Notes under the pieces: model-generated
What the model was told of the DNA's origin: nothing
Database searches by the model: none
The model's input: the letters and a program-made list of their open reading frames with translations, nothing else
Origin: Tetrahymena elliotti 4EA
Taxonomy: Eukaryota > Ciliophora > Oligohymenophorea > Hymenostomatida > Tetrahymenidae
NCBI GenBank assembly: GCA_000231825.2
Contig: JH720330.1
Coordinates: 142,789-206,788, forward strand
Direction of reading: 5' to 3'
Length of the DNA: 64,000 bases
Translations under genes and position numbers: made by a program
Part shown: positions 12,724 to 25,000 of the stretch, piece by piece
How positions within the stretch are numbered: position 1 is the first letter of the stretch
Layout: every line of letters starts with the position of its first letter

Positions 12724-15592
12724 ATGATTACAGAAAAAACATAAAATAATTCTTAAACATCAGATGATTCTGCTCTTAGTAATAAATTCTTTTAGTTAGT
12801 TAATTTGATTGAATCATATCTTTGCAAAACTTATTGCCATTTGAGATTATGAGATAATTTAGAAATGATTTAAACATTTCAAGTCTAAAAATTCATTTAA
12901 ATAGAAATATAAATTATTTCTTTGATAAAATTCTTCTCTTAACTAATATGCCATCAAAATTTTCTATCAATTTTAAAGGTCTTTGAAGAAAAACAAAAAT
13001 TATTTAACCAATTTTGCTAAAAATAGAGAAAGAAGATAATGAAAAGCCTAATTAGTAGTAATAGTTTAATAAAATGAAGCATCAGATGCCATAAATAAAG
13101 ATATATTCAGCTTAGGCTAGTCTCTCTAAATTGAATAGTAATTACAGCTTAATTTAATAATTATTTTATTTTTATTTTAAAACTAAAAACTGTCTTGGAA
13201 AATATGTAAAAACATTTTGATTATGATTTAACAAGTAAATTAATAAAAAAGAATATCAGGTTATTACTTCTATATTAAAATGGATTTATTGACTATTAAA
13301 AATTTATTTTATGTTTTTATTCTTTATATTTTTTTTACTTAAACAATTAGCCAGCAAAGATCAATTATCTCCCTCTAGAAATGATTAGACTCACACAAAG
13401 TAATTTTCTGCTATTTTCGAAAGAAAAGAAGAAGAAGAGTAAACTTAAAGAGACAAAACCAGTAAAAAAAAAAATTTTCATCTAAGTTTTAAATATGCCA
13501 ATTCATTTAAGAATGAAATCAATAATTTCTTTTGAAATAATTTAAATTTAAATTTTAGTTGATTAAAAAATTATTTTATTTGAATAAAATTAACAGATTC
13601 TATCAACCAATTTTAGATGCAAAGTTCTAATTTTAAACAAGAAGCAGATTAATAGAAAGCTAGTAACAACAATTCTAGATAAGAAGAAGAGGGAATAGCA
13701 GATAAAGATATATTTAACAAAAGGACTAATAGCCATAGTAAAAAGAATACTTTTTTCTCTTCTGTTCCTCAATAAAATAGTTTTATTTAGTTTGAAGATA
13801 AACCAGAGCTTAATGACGATAAAGAAACTGTTGTTGATATTTCTTTCATTTCTCAGTCTTCAAATAAGTAGTAATTTGCTAATAGGTTTTAGGGCCTTTA
13901 GCAAACATAGTTCAATAAAAATATATAATCTACCTTAACTAATAAAATTGAGATATTAAACAACACCGATCTTTCAATTTAGAATAAATTTGTTTCTAGA
14001 TAAAATTAAATGAATAATTAGGATCAAAATTAGGGGAAACTTGTTGAGCAAAGCTTCTCTAATCAAAATACTGATGCATCAAAAAACTCAAGTTTAAAAA
14101 GAGATGATAAATCTGAAAATACTTAAAAAATATCTTCAACTGAAGTCTATAGTATTCCAGGACCTAAAAACATAAACTCTTCTCAATATCAATATGTTTA
14201 AGCAAACTAGCTGAAATCTCTAAATTAGATGTAAATGAGCAACTACTAATAAGTATAGCTTTCAACTAATATAAGTGAAATAAACTAAAACCCCATTTCT
14301 TAAAAAAGCAATATTCTAGTATAAAATTAGTTTCAAAATGATAGTGAAATAACCCAACAAAATAAATAAAATTATAAATAATTTACACTTTTAGATTAAT
14401 AATTAAATATGTATCCAACCTAAGATATTTTAGTTGGAGATGATACAATTGAAAACCTAGAAGACCCTTAATTTCAACTTAAGTATCGTTTGAATCTTAT
14501 GAAAATATTCAATTAAATGGACCTCAAAGAAACTCAAAAATAAAAGTTATTAAAAGAACAGTACTGTATCCATAAAACTGAATATTATGAAGTAGATATA
14601 AAATCTTCTACAGATAAAAATAAAAAAGGAACCAAAAATCTTATAGTATATCACTTTATCATAAAAAATAAAACTCTTAGTAATATTAAAGAAGTCTCTA
14701 TTTCTCTTCACACCTAACCTACAAGTATAATTTACAAACCATACTTAATATTTTTAAAACTTTTATTATTATCAAATATACTTTAAATCCTCCTAAATTA
14801 AGACCATGCCCTAATAAAAAAAATGGTCTTAATTAAGAAATCATTGTTGTAAATTTTAAAAAATTTGGGATAAAGAAAAATTGATTAGTGAATGAAAATA
14901 TGTGTTGATTATTAAAATTTTATTGATTTTAAAAGATTGTGATGTTGAGTTTGATAGAGCTTAAATCATAGTAGCCTAAAGAAGCCAAGAAACAATTAAA
15001 ATGAGTGTTAATACTTTGAATTATCCTTTGTCTCCAATAAAGTGCTCTTTTTTGATAGGGTATTTATTGATTTAATTTAAAGCAAATGAAACACTAATTT
15101 TATTTTTTCAAAAGCAATTATGTTCCAATAAAACATTTTGAAGTATATCATAACATAATGTAATATATATCTTAGACTTCTGATATTAAGGATTTGAATT
15201 TATGGAATCCTAAATATGAGTAAATAAAACTTGATGAGTGTAATCCTAATTTGTTAATTCAAAAATCATATCTAGAGGACTTTTATAATAAAAAACTTAT
15301 TGAAGAGAATAAATAAAGAATTGGGTTTTTCTAGATTAGTCTTCCTTTGAAAAAAGAGCTTGCAATCAATGGAGAAAGTTTACTTAGATTTAAAATAATA
15401 CTAAAGGTCAATAATGGAATTACAATTAGTGTATCAGAATTTTTTAAGGATTATAATAAAAACTTTAAGGAAAACACTTTAAAACTAATCTAAGACTAAA
15501 TTCTAATGACTCTTGCCTATATATTTAGTTCTAATTAGTCTTTTTTAAGGCTTTAGTAATAAATGCAAGTTAATTATAATTAGAACTTTTGA
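12724..15592 (+). CDS. Gln/Asn-rich protein with possible adaptin-appendage-like C-terminus
   Basis: Multi-exon gene. Best-supported exons: about 13340-13471 (QLASKDQLSPSRNDQTHTKQ), joined in phase 1 to about 13598-14720 (QMQSSNFKQEADQQ onward, long Q/N-rich linker). The latter ends with YYEVDIKSS...NLIVYHFIIKNKTLSNIKE. Next is about 14924-15059 (CDVEFDRAQIIVAQRSQETI), then about 15176-15592 (SDIKDLNLWNPKYEQIKLDE to TGA 15590-15592). The beta-strand pattern VYHFIIKNKT...VSISL followed by DVEFD...SPIKCSFLI recalls the Ig-like ear of alpha/gamma adaptins. This is a weak, fold-level resemblance. The 5' exons between 12724 (ATG, MITEKTQNNSQ) and 13340 are uncertain. A fragment IEKEDNEKPNQQQQFNKM near 13027 looks coding. 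Confidence 0.55.
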
Positions 15593-15884
15593 TAAAAAGA
15601 ATTACAACTAATCTGAATAAAATTCATCAAAATCAATTAATAAAAATAGTTAGGCTATTAGATTTATGCATGACAATTAAAATTTAATTAAATCTATTTA
15701 TTATTTTAATTAATTAGCTTCTAATAAATATTTTACATTAATTTTCATTTACATTTACATTTATTATTATCATAATTATTATTAAATTATAAAATTCGTC
15801 AACTTAAATAACTAATATTTATTCATTTTTATATTTAATTCCTTCATTTAGTATTGATTTATTTTATTAATATTTTCACTAATT

Positions 15885-16403
15885 ATGTTGATTTCTTTAC
15901 TTTTCATTAATTTCACTTTAAATTATATTTTATTTAGCTTTTCAGCTTTTACAGCTTTAGTTTTTTGTTTATCATTTAAAATGATTTCATAAAATTTTTA
16001 TAAGAAATAAATTGAATAAGCAGAAAAGCTTGAACAAGAAATTAATAAAGAAGGTTCTAAGTATAAACACATTTTGATAGATAGAGGTAGAGATAGTCTT
16101 TTAGCAGATTCTGATGAGGAAAAAAATTTCTCAGCAGTGTATGGTAAAAAATTGTCAAATATTTTATTTATTTTGATATTTTTAATTTATTGTAATAACT
16201 TTATTCTACTAAACTATAAAAGATTTGAAAAAAATTATCTTAAAACCAATGAATAGATTGCATTTTAATCTCTAGCTTATGAAATTTATCAACTCATAAG
16301 ATAAAATTTGAAAGAGGCAATGTAAAAATTATTGTATTTAAATAAATAACTACCAAATTAGGAATACTTTTTGAGAATGTAAAGAATTATTTGTATAATT
16401 TGA
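15885..16403 (+). CDS. Small two-TM coiled-coil membrane protein, 172 aa
   Basis: Intronless 172-codon frame from ATG 15885 to TGA 16401-16403. The N-terminal hydrophobic stretch MLISLLFINFTLNYILFSFS leads into a second half-hydrophobic segment. A charged helical, coiled-coil-like section follows (YKKQIEQAEKLEQEINKEG, residues about 37-55). A second TM segment is at about 85-105 (NILFILIFLIYCNNFILL), and another amphipathic helix closes the protein. TM, coiled coil, TM in a small protein is the layout of Get1/WRB and of TMCO1-like Oxa1-superfamily proteins, but no diagnostic residues were identified. Most likely an ER-type membrane protein. A downstream ATG at 15981 would remove the first TM. 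Confidence 0.6.
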
Positions 16404-16675
16404 ATAAATTTATTTTAAATTGCATTTTACATTAGTTTTTATTTACAAATATTTTATATAAATCAAATGGTATTTTTATTTTAATTAGATAATTTATTTT
16501 TTTATTTTTACTCCTATATAATCTGAATTTTTGTGTAAGTGGATTCATTCTTATTCATCTACATTCATGCTTTTCAGCTTTTTAAAAATATGAAGTTAGT
16601 TAATCTTTATTGAAAGTTCAAATTTTTTATTTTTATTTTAAAATTCAAAACTATAAATAAGTTTGATTGAATATT
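16404..16675. other. Short convergent spacer
   Basis: AT-rich 3' UTR space between two convergent genes; nothing recognisable. Confidence 0.5.
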
Positions 16676-17767
16676 TCAATCACAATCACTGTGCTTTTTT
16701 TCTATGTAAAGGCTATTTTTTGTAGAATATTTTTAAGAGAGACTGACATGATCTTGCTAATTAAAATCAATATTATTATTATTATTAAAAAGAGGTTTTT
16801 TAGTATTTGAACGTAATGGGGAAGTATTTCCATTAACATCTATGAACTCTTTTCTGTTTGTTGAAATAGGAGTAGTAATTGGGAAATGATGAATCTTAGA
16901 ATCTTTAGCATAATTTTCTAGTTTAATACTATAAATCTATGCTTATCTAATTTCATTATTAAGTTATTATTTAAGTTCTTTAATTTATTATTCGTAGAAT
17001 TATTGCATATTATCTTTTTCACGTTAAAGTATAATATACTCATTTTTCAATTTATCAGCATCTTAAATTCTCATAGTTGATGAGTTATATTCTTTAATTT
17101 TATTGTTTAAATCATCAATCTATAATTTAAATTCATTAACCTATTTTTTTAAATTTGAACCTTCATTATCAGTATCTTATTTTTTTGTTTACCATTTGAC
17201 AACTTCTCCTTTCAAAGCAAGATTTTCTTACCTTAAATTTGCATTATCATTTTTAAGTTTTTCATTTTATTAAATTAATTAATCTCCTTTTCTTTAATCA
17301 TTCAATTAGTTTATCTCTTACTAAAGTCTTTATATCTCAGCTCTAAGCTGCTCCCTTTTTGATTATTCTTCTTTTAAGATTTAATTAAATTATTCTTTTT
17401 CTTTATTTAATTTTTAATTATTCATCTAAAGCTGTTTCCACTCAAACTCTCTTTTTTACAGCTACTCTTTGAGTTGTGAACATTAATGCTCCATCTCCAA
17501 CTTTAAGCTTATATTCTCTTCTTTAACTTTATTAAACTCAGATAGTTTTTAGTCATATTCTTTTTTCTTCTTTTCTGCATCTAACCTTATTTGGTTACTC
17601 TACATTTAACTAATTTTATAAACTTCTATCTCCTATCTAAGCTTATTAGCTTCTTATGCCCTCATATTAGCAATATTTAATTACTCTTCCAACTACTCTA
17701 TAATGTTTTACTTTTCATCTATTTTCTATTTTAGTAATGATGTTTCCTAAAATAATCTCCTAATCAT
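16676..17767 (-). CDS. Coiled-coil protein, 363 aa (may be the 3' part of the next gene)
   Basis: One open frame of 364 codons, ATG 17765-17767 to TGA 16676-16678. Almost all of it is long heptad-patterned helix, for example IIEQLEEQLNIANMRAQEAN, NKVKEENISLKLEMEHQCSQ, REQLRAEIQRLQQEINQLND and NDNANLRQENLALKGEVVKW. It ends in a short Asn/Ser-rich tail with a poly-Asn run. It is a structural or tethering protein of the golgin/centrosomal type; the exact role is not inferable. The gene immediately upstream on the same strand is also coiled coil up to about 18060. The two could therefore be exons of a single transcript if an unusual intron spans 17768-18050. An ATG in good position and the drop in coding quality between them favour two genes slightly. 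Confidence 0.65.
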
Positions 17768-17951
17768 TTTAAATTAAATAAAATTGTTTTTTTTATTTAA
17801 ATTTGTTCGAAATACTGTAAATTTCCTTTTCGTAGATTTACATTATTTATGATTTATAAATTCAAGGAAAAAAATAAAATCCATTTCTTATTTTAAAGAA
17901 ATTTAATAACAAAAGTTTCATGGGATAGGAATAAAATATTATTATTGATTG

Positions 17952-20900
17952 TCACTAACTGAAATAGTAACAATTACCAAAAGTAAGAGAGTGACTATGC
18001 ATCAAATGTTGAAGAAAAAAAAAATGGAAAAATATTAATAATAATAAAATAAATTCTGACTCAATATCTGCATTCGCATTATTATGTGCTCTGTGGAGCT
18101 CTTAAATAGATTTTTCTTTAGTGTCTAATTTAATCATAAGATTCTCTGCATTTTCCTTATATGAATTAACTTCATATTTAAGTTTTTCATAATCTGACAA
18201 TATAGCCTACCAATTAGAAAATCTTAATTTAAATGTTTTTTAACATTTCAATAAATTTTACATGTTGTTTTTCAGATTCATCTTTTAAAATAACTAATTC
18301 TTCATCTTTTGACTTAATTTTCTTTTTAAGGGCTTTAACTTTGAGTTCTACATGTAATATCTCAGCCTCAAATTCATTCTTAGCTAGAAGTTTTCTATTT
18401 ATATTAATTAAAAATTATTTTAGATTCATTTTAACTTTTTACTTACGTTTATTTATCTATTTTTCCAAGACACTTCTACCTAAACTGATGCAGTTTACTA
18501 TATAGATCTTAGTTTTTCATTCTTTCAAATTCTAGTTCTCCACTCATTTAATTAAGCTACTTTTTTAATTCCGATATTGCATTTGTCCTAAACTCAGGTA
18601 CTTTTGCTTGAGCTTTCTTTAAATTTAAATTAATTTTAAATTGATTTCAAGCTATTTATTATTTTTAAATATGTTACTTTTTCAGGATGTAGTACACTTT
18701 TGATAATTTCATCATATTTATCTTAAGTAATTGACCTTTAATGAGGTTATGAAACTCTCCTTTGCATATTCATTTGATTTTATTTACTTTATACATTGGA
18801 TATATTATTGAGAACATCAGGAACACTCTTTTTATTACCACTTTAAAATTGTTTTTAATAATCATTAAATTAAGTAGCTTGAAGATGATTCTGTTTATTA
18901 ATAAGTGGTGATTTCATTAAATTATTATTTTTTATTTCTGTATTTTAATTGTTTATCTAAGATTTTATTACATTCACATACTTTTCAATAGGACTTTATT
19001 ATTATTACATAACAGGCTCTACTGCTTTTAAATTTTCTAGTTAAGTTACAGTTTACTTATAAATATTATTTGCTGTGTTAGAGAAATTCTTTTAATTTTA
19101 ATTTTCTTGGCTTTATATTTAATTAATTATAATAAAGCTTGGATTCTAAGAGTTTTCTGTTTTCTTTTACTTATCAACATCATCAGCTTGATTTTATCCT
19201 AAGATCTACATTAAATTTTACCCAGTCTTACTATTCATACTATTGTTTAATGCATTTTTTACTCTTTTCTATGAACTTTTATCTATCGAATATGGTCTCA
19301 CTGCATAACTGATATATTAATTAATTTAATTTTTAATATTAAATTTAATTAAAATATGTATAAATTAATAAATTACGGATTATTTTTAACATCAAATTAC
19401 TATGCTAGCTTAGTAGTATAAGATTATTTTTTAAAAGGGCTAGTATCTTTATCATACAGCTTATTCAAATGATCATGCTCACTTTATTTATTTTTAATTT
19501 ATGAATAAATTTGAATAACAACAACAAATAAAATTTTTTAATTCACGTATTTATTATCGATATTAAAAAATAACTTAAATTAAACCTATTTTTTTCAATT
19601 TAAAGTAGAAAAATGATTAAATTTTGCTTGACTAAAAAACAATTTTCTAAATTTTCTAAATGTTAAATTGGATCTAAAATGATAAACTAAAATAAGAGAG
19701 ATACTTATTTAAAAAATTTAAATCAAAGTTAAATAGGATTTTAAATAATAAACCAAATGAGTCAGATAATTATTTGAAGTATTTTTTAGAAATAGTAAAA
19801 AGTTTTATTTAAAATTTAAATTAAAATAAATAGTTTTTATGTTTATTTAATTTTACAAAAGTTGGAATTTATTAATTTACCTAAATTAATTATTGCTGTT
19901 TACGTAAGATGATAATACAGAGTAATCAATATTGTTTGTGTTGTAATTTTCTATATCTTCTTCCAAATTTTCGTTACCGTTACTAGGATTAATAAAAGGA
20001 ATATATTAGATCTGGTTGAAATTAGTAAATTAATAAATTATTAATGAATAATTGCTAATACTTTTCATTTTAGCTATGATTTGTAAAATTTTGTTGGTTT
20101 GAATGAGTGGGATATCTTTCTTTAATGTTAGAAATAGCTCTTTCAGTTGTATTGGTAATTCTAAATTTATGTCTTACTTATTCTTACAAGTTTTAATTTT
20201 AAAGCTGCTACTACTACTACTATTACTATGGAATTTGTTAGAACTAATTCGACTGCTGATACTGTTAAGATTATTAGTTAATTTATTGTTGTTAAAGTAG
20301 TTACTTCTATTTGAGAGTATCTTTTTTAATATCTCCAAAATAATATGAAGGAGGTTAGACTTAAAAATTGATCTAATTTGTAGTTGCAGTTTATGGAGAA
20401 ACTATACTATTTTAAGAGTTTATTCCACCATTCTTTTTTTAGCTAAAACTTTTGCCAATAGCTTTCTTTTTAATTCCATTTTCTTATAAAAAATCATTTT
20501 GATCTTCAATGTTTAATGCTTCATTATCTATTTATATGAATTCTAACTTCAAGCTATGAGGAGCATTGTTCTAAGGAACTATTTCTCTCAACCCTTCATT
20601 ACTTTATCTAATATTTTCATTAGCTAAATCTTTATTCTTTCCCAAATTATTTGCATCAATTTTCTTCCTTTTAAATGTATTTATTGCCTAAATATCTGAG
20701 CTCATTTATTATATTTATTATTATTTAATCATGCTAACCTATTAATTTTATTAATTATTAGATTCTATATTGATTTCTTCTAAAGAACATTGATCATTTA
20801 TCTAACTTAGTCTTTAATCACTGTTTACATCAACACTATTTTTAAAATCTAAGTCTCTCCTTAGAGAAGAATTTCGATTTGTATTGCTATCATTCCTTGT

Positions 20901-21048
20901 TCTAGATGATTTTTCCTAATTACTTTCATAATTCATCGACATATCTGGATGAGTAGGCTCAGGCTTTATATTAAATATTTATAATTAGCTTATACTAAGC
21001 ATATATAATTCTTAATCTTACTTCAGAGTTTACACTACAATCACTCAT
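17952..21048 (-). CDS. Q/N-rich protein with C-terminal coiled coil (golgin-like layout)
   Basis: Starts MSDCSVNSE (ATG 21046-21048). Introns inferred by phase: about 20964-21021 (phase 0), about 19991-20062 (phase 2), about 19464-19890 (roughly 430 nt, phase 2), about 19318-19378 (phase 2), about 18619-18682 (phase 0), about 18385-18442 (phase 2) and about 18208-18265 (phase 0). The N-terminal two thirds is low-complexity, with a near-pure Gln run encoded at about 20190-20280 by CAA/CAG/TAA/TAG. From about 18600 it turns into heptad helix (AISELKKQLNQMSGELEFER, FEAEILHVELKVKALKKKIK, ENAENLMIKLDTKEKSIQEL). If read on to TGA 17952-17954, the end is hydrophobic (EFILLLLIFFHFFFLQ). That could be a tail anchor as in some golgins, or could be untranslated. 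Confidence 0.6.
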
Positions 21049-21296
21049 TGTCTTTCTATCTTAAGAAATAAAATATTATCTATAATAATATAATTTAATT
21101 AACTTTATTAACTTATCTAATTTTTGCAATCAATCAATCAAAAGTAAAGAAAGTAATTAAATATTTTTATCAACTATTTATTTATCAAAATATTTATCAA
21201 TGGTTATAAATTGAAGTAAATATGTTTGTTTGTGTTTTCAATAATTATTGATTTTTTATGATTGAAAAAATAATTAATCTAATTAATTAAAAGTCA

Positions 21297-21655
21297 ATAA
21301 TATCTTGAAAAACTATACAAAATATTAATTAACACACCATGATGATACTTTAGTTTTACTATTTATTTAATCATAAATTTCTAGATAAACAAATAAATAC
21401 AAACATTGCATTGTTAAATACCTTATTATTAAGAAAAAAAACTCATAAAATAGAACAGAATTTTTAGTAATTTTTAAAAGATTTGATTAACTCTAATATT
21501 TTATTTTTTTTGTTAATGATTCTCCAACTATTTTTAATAACAACCAATTTAATTTTGTTTTAGAAAATCTTCTAAAAAATTATTATTCTTTCATGGTAAA
21601 TAATAACCTAATTAAAAGTTTTTATCATTTTTGATCATAAAATAATTTCAATCGA
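21297..21655. repeat. Tandem direct repeat, copy 1 (~358 bp)
   Basis: Begins with tatcttgaaaaactatacaa and contains ttaattaacacaccatg, taatcataaatttctagata and ttttgatcataaaataattt. The same words in the same order recur about 358 bp later with scattered substitutions and indels. Confidence 0.85.
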
Positions 21656-22015
21656 TAATATCTTGAAAAATATACAAAATATTAATTAACACACCATGGT
21701 ATTATTTATTTAATCATAAATTTCAAGATAAACAAATAAATATAAACTTTACATTGCTAAATGTCTTATTAAAAATTAAAACAGCTCATAAAATAGAACA
21801 TAATTTTTAGTAATTTTTAAAAAATTGATTAATTCTTCTCTTTTATCTTTTTTGTTAATTGATTTTTCAACTATTTTTAATATCAACCAATTTAATTTTA
21901 TTTTAGAAAATCTTATAAAAAATAATTATTCTTTTATGGTGTTTAATAAAAAACTAATTTTTGTAACCAAATTAAAAGTTTTATCATTTTTGATCAAATA
22001 TAATTTCAATTTTCG
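21656..22015. repeat. Tandem direct repeat, copy 2 (~358 bp)
   Basis: Begins with tatcttgaaaaatatacaaa at 21659 and contains ttaattaacacaccatgg, taatcataaatttcaagata and ttttgatcaaatataatttc. It is a diverged copy of the preceding unit, head to tail, ending just before the ATG at 22072. Confidence 0.85.
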
Positions 22016-22071
22016 AATTAATAAGTAAATTTTTAACATTTCAATAAAAATAAAGTAGAACAAATAAAATA

Positions 22072-25000
22072 ATGAGATTTTCTTATAAAATTATATTATT
22101 TGTATATTAGTTCATAGCAGTTTTCAATAAATTAGCTTTAGGCTATCATGATAAATACCTTAATTTTCTTGAAAATATAGAACAATAGTAAAATTGTGAC
22201 TAGAGTGTTATTGATTAATTAGAGATACAAAATTTGGTTCCATATTGTGATGATTAATTAAATATCATTGTAGATTGTAAAAGTTAGAATTTTGAAAATA
22301 TAAAGTTGGAACTTTTAAACGTAGAAGATATCTACTAAATAAGATTCGTAAATAGTCCTCATGTTGGATTCTCTAATATAATGATAAAGGCTTTATTTAA
22401 TAGAACTTATGATCAAATTTTTGTCTTTGAAAATGTTGACATACTTGAGATCTAATAATTCCAAATTTTTGGTCTGTTTTGGATTAGTTAAATTGATTTA
22501 ATTGGATTAGTTAATGTAAAAGAATTATAAATTGATAGTCTAAATATTAAAACATAAGGTGTTGATAGTATTTTTATTATAAATTTAGCAGTAGATTATA
22601 TTAAAATAAATAATTTTTTAGTTATGATAAATATAAATACCTAAGCTAATATTAATTTGTCCTCTCTTAATACTGTTTAGATATCTTCAATGAATATATA
22701 AAATAAAAGTAACAAAAATATATAAATCAAAATAGATTCTCCCAATATTGATATTCACGAAATTAATTATATGGATGAATCTTTTCTTTTTCCAAATGTT
22801 AAAATATATTTTCTGAATTATAAGCTATTGCAGATATCAGAGATAATCTTTCAAACTAAAGAAATACAAAATTTTATATTTAATTTTTGTGGGAGTCAAA
22901 TTCTGACAGAATCAAATGTCATAATCGATAAAATAGTATTTAATAGCACAAAGATTGAAGCATGTAAATATTTTATTTTCTTTTGAATTTTCATTTAATT
23001 AAAATAATACTTTAATAATTTATTTTTATTAAACAAACATAAAGAAAATGAAATATCAGTAATTTTATTTGAATAAAATAGAGATTGCTTTTTAGATGAT
23101 CAAAAGAATGATCAATAAAATATTTAAATTAATCAAATAATAATAAGAGCAGGATAAATTATAAATACTTCGTTGATGCAATTTTAAAATTTCAAAACAG
23201 TTAATATAAATGAATTAATATTGGATAAGGTGGAAAATAGAGATGACTTAGATATTTAATATCCCTTGCTGAGTTTTTTAGATTCAAATAATCCATAAAA
23301 ATATGTTTAAAGGACTGTTACTTTAGGTAATTTATAGCTAAATAATTTTGCTTATTCTTACAGAGATTCAGGATTGATATTTGCTTAAAATTTATTTTCC
23401 TTTCGTTCTTTAACTTTAAGTTTACAAATTAATAATCCTCTTTAAACCTTAGCTGGAGCTCTTTATACGCTTCAAAATATTGAATAAGTATTAATATAAA
23501 ATTCAAATATATAAATTGGAGAAAAAGGAGTTATATCTGTGCAGTTTGGAGGATTAATCTATTTAAATTAGGTTAATTCTGCAGAAATCAAATAGTTTTA
23601 CTTTCAAAATGAGGCTAACCCTAAATTAATTTTCCAAGTTCAGCAAGGAGGCATCATTTATTCAGACAGTTAGAATGGAAATATTGTATTAAATTAGATT
23701 TAAGCTAATAACTTAAAAATTTAAGGTGATGGAGGATTTGCTTACTTACAACAAAGTAGAATCGAAATAAATGATTTTTAAATAAATAACTTTAATGTGT
23801 AAAATAATGGAGGAGTTTTTTTCTTTGACTAAATTAGCAATTCTAAAAATAGATAAAGTATTTAAGTTCATTAACTGAGTATGGTAAACTGCACTAGTTA
23901 ATTAACAGGTGGAGCTATTTATGGAGGGTCATTCTCTTAATTATCGGAGGTAACTGTAAAGTATTGTTCATCTAAATTTGGAGGTGGGTTTTATAGCTCA
24001 GATATAAATAAAAATTAGCTAATGAATATTTAATTTGACTAAAATAAGGCTCTTCTATATGGCTAAGATTTTTGTAAAGGCATTACTAATGTGACAATTT
24101 CTAAAGTTTATTAATATAATTATAATTTAGGAGAAAAATTAAATTTAATAGAAATATTTAAATGGGATTTTAACGAATTGGACGTTTTCAACGGATTGGA
24201 TTATGTAATAGTATTTAGCATATAAATAGAAGACAAAGTTATAGATATTTTGAACTCTTAATAAACAGAAAACGATGCTAATAATTTTTCAACATTTGCA
24301 ACTGCCAAGTTGGAAGCTTCTGAATAAAAGTTTAGTGAAAATTTACTACTAAATTTAGTTAATAATCCTTAATTTAGCAGCTTTTTTATTATTTTAAAGA
24401 TGATGACGATGAATAACTTACAAAGATAACTGACCGTAAATGTGAATTTTATCAATTCTACTAATTGGAAAGATAATTTTTAACTTAAGTTTAAAACATA
24501 ATTCTAATTTAAATGCTTTGAAGGAGCGGTTTTAAAAACATTTCGCTCTACACAATACTGTGAATATTGTTATGATTCTGTTCAAATTCAAATAGAACCT
24601 ACTCTAAATACAACATGCTAGTAATGCTCTAAAGATTATTTCGAAGAATGCTATGGATAATATTCTCTTATTAAACCTGGATATTGGAGAAATCAATTAG
24701 ATGTAAATTCCTCTCTCATTTAAAAATGCTCTGAAAAACCTTAAAACTGTCTAGGGGGTTATTCTTATGGTAATTTATTTACTTATTTAAAATTAATCAT
24801 TTGAAAATCATAAATTTTTGTTTGGTTCTACTGTTAATTGTATTTCTTAGTTCCACCTTTGATAGCAATAGAATAATTTTATTTTTAAATTTATAAAAGC
24901 AAAAATAAGATAATTTTCATCATAACAAATAATTTTTTTTCAACTTAATTGTTAAAATCTAAGTTTTTTTATCCATTAATAATCTAGGAAATAAACTTTG

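Larger units (their letters stand above)
21049..22071. promoter_or_regulatory. Divergent intergenic region containing a tandem duplication
   Basis: About 1 kb between divergently transcribed genes. Most of it is occupied by two direct copies listed separately (21297-21655 and 21656-22015). Both promoters must lie here. Short ATG-opened frames inside it are not coding under the ciliate code and follow the repeat, not a gene. Confidence 0.6.

Noticed and set aside
21825..22028. 67-residue + strand frame before the surface protein
   Set aside because: Falls within tandem repeat copy 2; copy 1 does not keep the frame open, so it is not a conserved coding sequence.
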